Assembly (NCBI GenBank): GCA_947500645.1
Contig: CANMSD010000003.1
Span: 432,501 to 496,500 of the forward strand
DNA length: 64,000 nt
Direction: 5' to 3'
From: an uncultured Erythrobacter sp.
Lineage (GTDB): Bacteria; Pseudomonadota; Alphaproteobacteria; Sphingomonadales; Sphingomonadaceae
The notes under the pieces are model-generated. The model saw only the letters and a program-made list of their open reading frames with translations. It was not told where the DNA came from and did not search any database. This document shows, piece by piece, positions 62,137 to 64,000 of this stretch. The position numbers and the translations under genes are program-made. Every line of letters begins with the position of its first letter. Position 1 is the stretch's first letter.

Positions 62137-62207
62137 GTTTGCGTGTCGCCGAACGGTCATGGCAAGCGGGCAGAGACAGTCCAAGTCTATTGAACGGAGT
62201 TCCACCA

Positions 62208-63368
62208 ATGCGCGCTTTTGCACCCCTCATCGCCGGTCTGCTCGCGGCGGCAGCATCACCTGCTTTTGCAGACGGCCACGACAGCGGAGAGGTTGCGCTT
62301 AGCGCGGAGGACTTGCTCGCGCCCTATTATGCGAAGCTGCAATCCGAAGTGCAGCTGCCCGTCGCGCCAGCCAACGTCTCGCTCGCGCAAGAAAGCGTGT
62401 TGACGCGGATTGCCTTTGGCAGCTGCAATCACCAGTCGCGTTCGCAGCATATGTGGGCGCAGATCGCGGCAACGGATCCAGATGTATTCCTGTTTATTGG
62501 AGACAATAACTACGGCGACCAAGGCTGGTCGGGTGATGCAGGGCTATCGACGTTGCGCGCGGCCTATCAAGTGCAGGCAGAAACGCCTGAGCTGACTGAT
62601 TTCCGCACCAAAGTGCCGATGATGATTACCTGGGATGATCACGATTTCGGCTTCAATGATGGCGGGGCGAGTTTTGCCTATCGCGGCTGGTCGGAGACGA
62701 TTTTTGAAACGTTCTGGGGCTCTTCGGATGAAGTGAAGTCGCGGCCGGGCATCTACGAAAGCCGCATGTTTGGCGCGGACGGCAAGGTCACTCAGATAAT
62801 CATGCTCGATACGCGGTTCTTCCGCTCGGACTTTGCGCGGATGGACTACACGCCGGAACGTCCGCCGCTCGGGCCATATGCGCCGAGCGATGATGCGTCC
62901 AAGACCATGCTTGGCGATGTGCAATGGCAATGGCTGGAGCAGGAACTGGCAAAACCCGCCGATCTGCGCGTCATCGTTTCATCGATCCAAGTCATCACCG
63001 ATGCCCACAATTATGAGAGCTGGGAGGCGCTGCCGCTGGAGCGAGCAAAGCTCTACTCGTTGCTGGCCGGTCGTGAGGAAAGCGGCGTTGTGATGTTGTC
63101 TGGTGATCGCCATGCGGGCGGCATTTACCGCGAGACACCGGTTGAAACCGGGGAGGAGTTGTGGGAGCTGACCAGCTCTTCCATGAACTATTCCTTCAGT
63201 TCCACCGAGCGCAACACCGCCCGTGAGCCCGACCCGAAGCGCGTTACCGACTTCATCTCCGAGGAGAACTTCGGCTTGGTTGAGATCGACTGGGACGCGA
63301 AGACTTTCACTATGTCGATGCGCGGCAGCGAAGGCGAAACACGCGTGACGCGGACTGTCGGGTGGTGA
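62208..63368 (+). CDS. PhoD-type alkaline phosphatase/metallophosphoesterase, secreted
   Basis: 386 residues from the ATG at 62208. Signal peptide MRAFAPLIAGLLAAAASPAF-ADG. TRIAFGSCNHQSRSQHMWAQ, FLFIGDNNYGDQGW, TWDDHDFGFNDGGASF and VVMLSGDRHAGGIYRE are the PhoD-like metal-binding motifs. It hydrolyses phosphodiesters or monoesters with Ca/Fe, probably for phosphate scavenging. No Pho-box pattern was identified upstream. It converges on the SDR gene with one base between stops. Confidence 0.9.
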   Translation: MRAFAPLIAGLLAAAASPAFADGHDSGEVALSAEDLLAPYYAKLQSEVQLPVAPANVSLAQESVLTRIAFGSCNHQSRSQHMWAQIAATDPDVFLFIGDNNYGDQGWSGDAGLSTLRAAYQVQAETPELTDFRTKVPMMITWDDHDFGFNDGGASFAYRGWSETIFETFWGSSDEVKSRPGIYESRMFGADGKVTQIIMLDTRFFRSDFARMDYTPERPPLGPYAPSDDASKTMLGDVQWQWLEQELAKPADLRVIVSSIQVITDAHNYESWEALPLERAKLYSLLAGREESGVVMLSGDRHAGGIYRETPVETGEELWELTSSSMNYSFSSTERNTAREPDPKRVTDFISEENFGLVEIDWDAKTFTMSMRGSEGETRVTRTVGW

Positions 63369-63369
63369 G

Positions 63370-64000
63370 CTAGCCCGGCGAGGCAGCTGAGCCCGCCAGC
63401 AAACCGCCATCGAGCGTCAGCTCGGTGCCGGTCATGTAGGCGCTCTCGTCGCTCGCAAGGAAGACGCACAGGGCGGCGACTTCCTCGACCGTGCCGAAGC
63501 GCTTGAGCGGCGTATCCGCAACCAACGCCGCCATTTTCTCTTCGCGATCCGGGCCATCGCCGATCATGGGCTCCCAGATCGGGGTCAGGATCGCCGCTGG
63601 GTGCACAGAATTGCAACGGATTTTCCAGCCTTGTTGAGCGGCGTAGAGCGCGACCGATTTTGAGTGATTGCGGATTGCCGCCTTCGATGCGGCGTAGGCA
63701 GCTGCGCCAGGTATTCCAACCAGTCCGGAGCGCGAGGACATATTGATGATTGAGCCGGTGCCTTTGGCCCTCATGGCTCGCAGAGCGTAGCGGCAACCGA
63801 GGAACGTCCCGTCGGTGTTCACTTCATTCACGGCGCGCCAGTCTTCCAGCGATGCGTTCTCTGGATCGTGCGGTCCGATGCCATCTTCGAAGCCGGTCAC
63901 GCCCGCATTGTTTACCACCACATCGACTTGCGGATGGGCGTTTGCCAGCGCCTCCCAGTGCGTTTCGGAGCGGACATCGAGCAGCATGAAGTCGCAACCG
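63370..64000 (-). CDS. Short-chain dehydrogenase/reductase, 5' end outside window
   Basis: 210 residues visible, with the N-terminus (NAD(P)-binding TGxxxGxG) beyond the right edge. [18 protein letters not shown] is the NNAG motif, [20 protein letters not shown] then SKAA gives the S-Y-K catalytic residues, and a C-terminal [18 protein letters not shown] is the classical SDR end. The substrate is unknown. Confidence 0.9.
   Translation of the reverse strand, partial: GCDFMLLDVRSETHWEALANAHPQVDVVVNNAGVTGFEDGIGPHDPENASLEDWRAVNEVNTDGTFLGCRYALRAMRAKGTGSIINMSSRSGLVGIPGAAAYAASKAAIRNHSKSVALYAAQQGWKIRCNSVHPAAILTPIWEPMIGDGPDREEKMAALVADTPLKRFGTVEEVAALCVFLASDESAYMTGTELTLDGGLLAGSAASPG

Overview
The window is GC-rich chromosomal DNA of an alphaproteobacterium, most likely order Sphingomonadales, family Erythrobacteraceae. 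The evidence is protein style and gene order: a serC-serA-hisZ-purA stretch, a ChvG/ChvI-HprK-EIIA-HPr cluster beside pckA, a CcrM-type methyltransferase, DUF3597, DUF937 and DUF6768 proteins, and a short two-domain siroheme synthase. A one-domain voltage-gated sodium channel fits a marine or saline habitat. This placement is inference from reading; no database was searched. Most of the window is ordinary, tightly packed core genome. I see no prophage, insertion sequence, integron or CRISPR array.

Layout. 1-3.0 kb: the 5' part of rarA, a PadR regulator with a clear upstream palindrome, a small membrane protein between two related long hairpins, and a glycosyltransferase. 3.1-10.8 kb: serine synthesis (serC behind a structured leader, then serA), hisZ, a secreted esterase with a Cys-rich domain, and purA. 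10.9-19.2 kb: an L,D-transpeptidase, an ECF sigma factor coupled to a DUF6768 membrane protein, a winged-helix protein, a siroheme synthase, lysA-lptM-argH, and a TlpA-like lipoprotein divergent from argH. 19.3-28 kb: tRNA-Val(TAC), asparaginase, a dehydrogenase pair, truA-fmt divergent from recR-def, a Cys-rich copper-protein candidate, rmuC and dodecin. 28.1-35.4 kb: a seven-gene minus-strand run (chvI, chvG, hprK, rapZ, EIIA, HPr, trmH) divergent from pckA, joining envelope sensing, PTS-type phosphorylation and gluconeogenesis. 35.5-43.1 kb: DUF937-type proteins, two metallopeptidase-like proteins, a cNMP-binding/redox fusion that has lost its cysteine pairs, and a TonB protein. 43.4-46.7 kb: an alpha/beta hydrolase divergent from two coupled, non-identical cysteine desulfurases and a 2Fe-2S ferredoxin. 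46.7-64 kb: a DUF4349 lipoprotein, a DJ-1/PfpI protein, the sodium channel, parC, cca-nudL-DUF1285, an acetyltransferase, a sugar dehydrogenase, rnhB, a Ca/Na antiporter, ccrM with a cell-cycle-type promoter, two outer-membrane barrels, folP, a PhoD phosphatase and a partial SDR.

The most unusual signals are: (1) a dispersed intergenic repeat family built on a hairpin whose stem differs in every copy but stays paired around an ATCC loop; (2) two related long hairpins, with compensatory stem changes, around one small gene; (3) a cysteine desulfurase whose only plausible start codon is ATT; (4) two divergent gene pairs whose start codons interlock in one CATG; (5) a redox fusion protein lacking its catalytic cysteines; (6) a ccrM promoter with a CtrA-like site, two GANTC sites and a perfect DnaA box within 76 bp.
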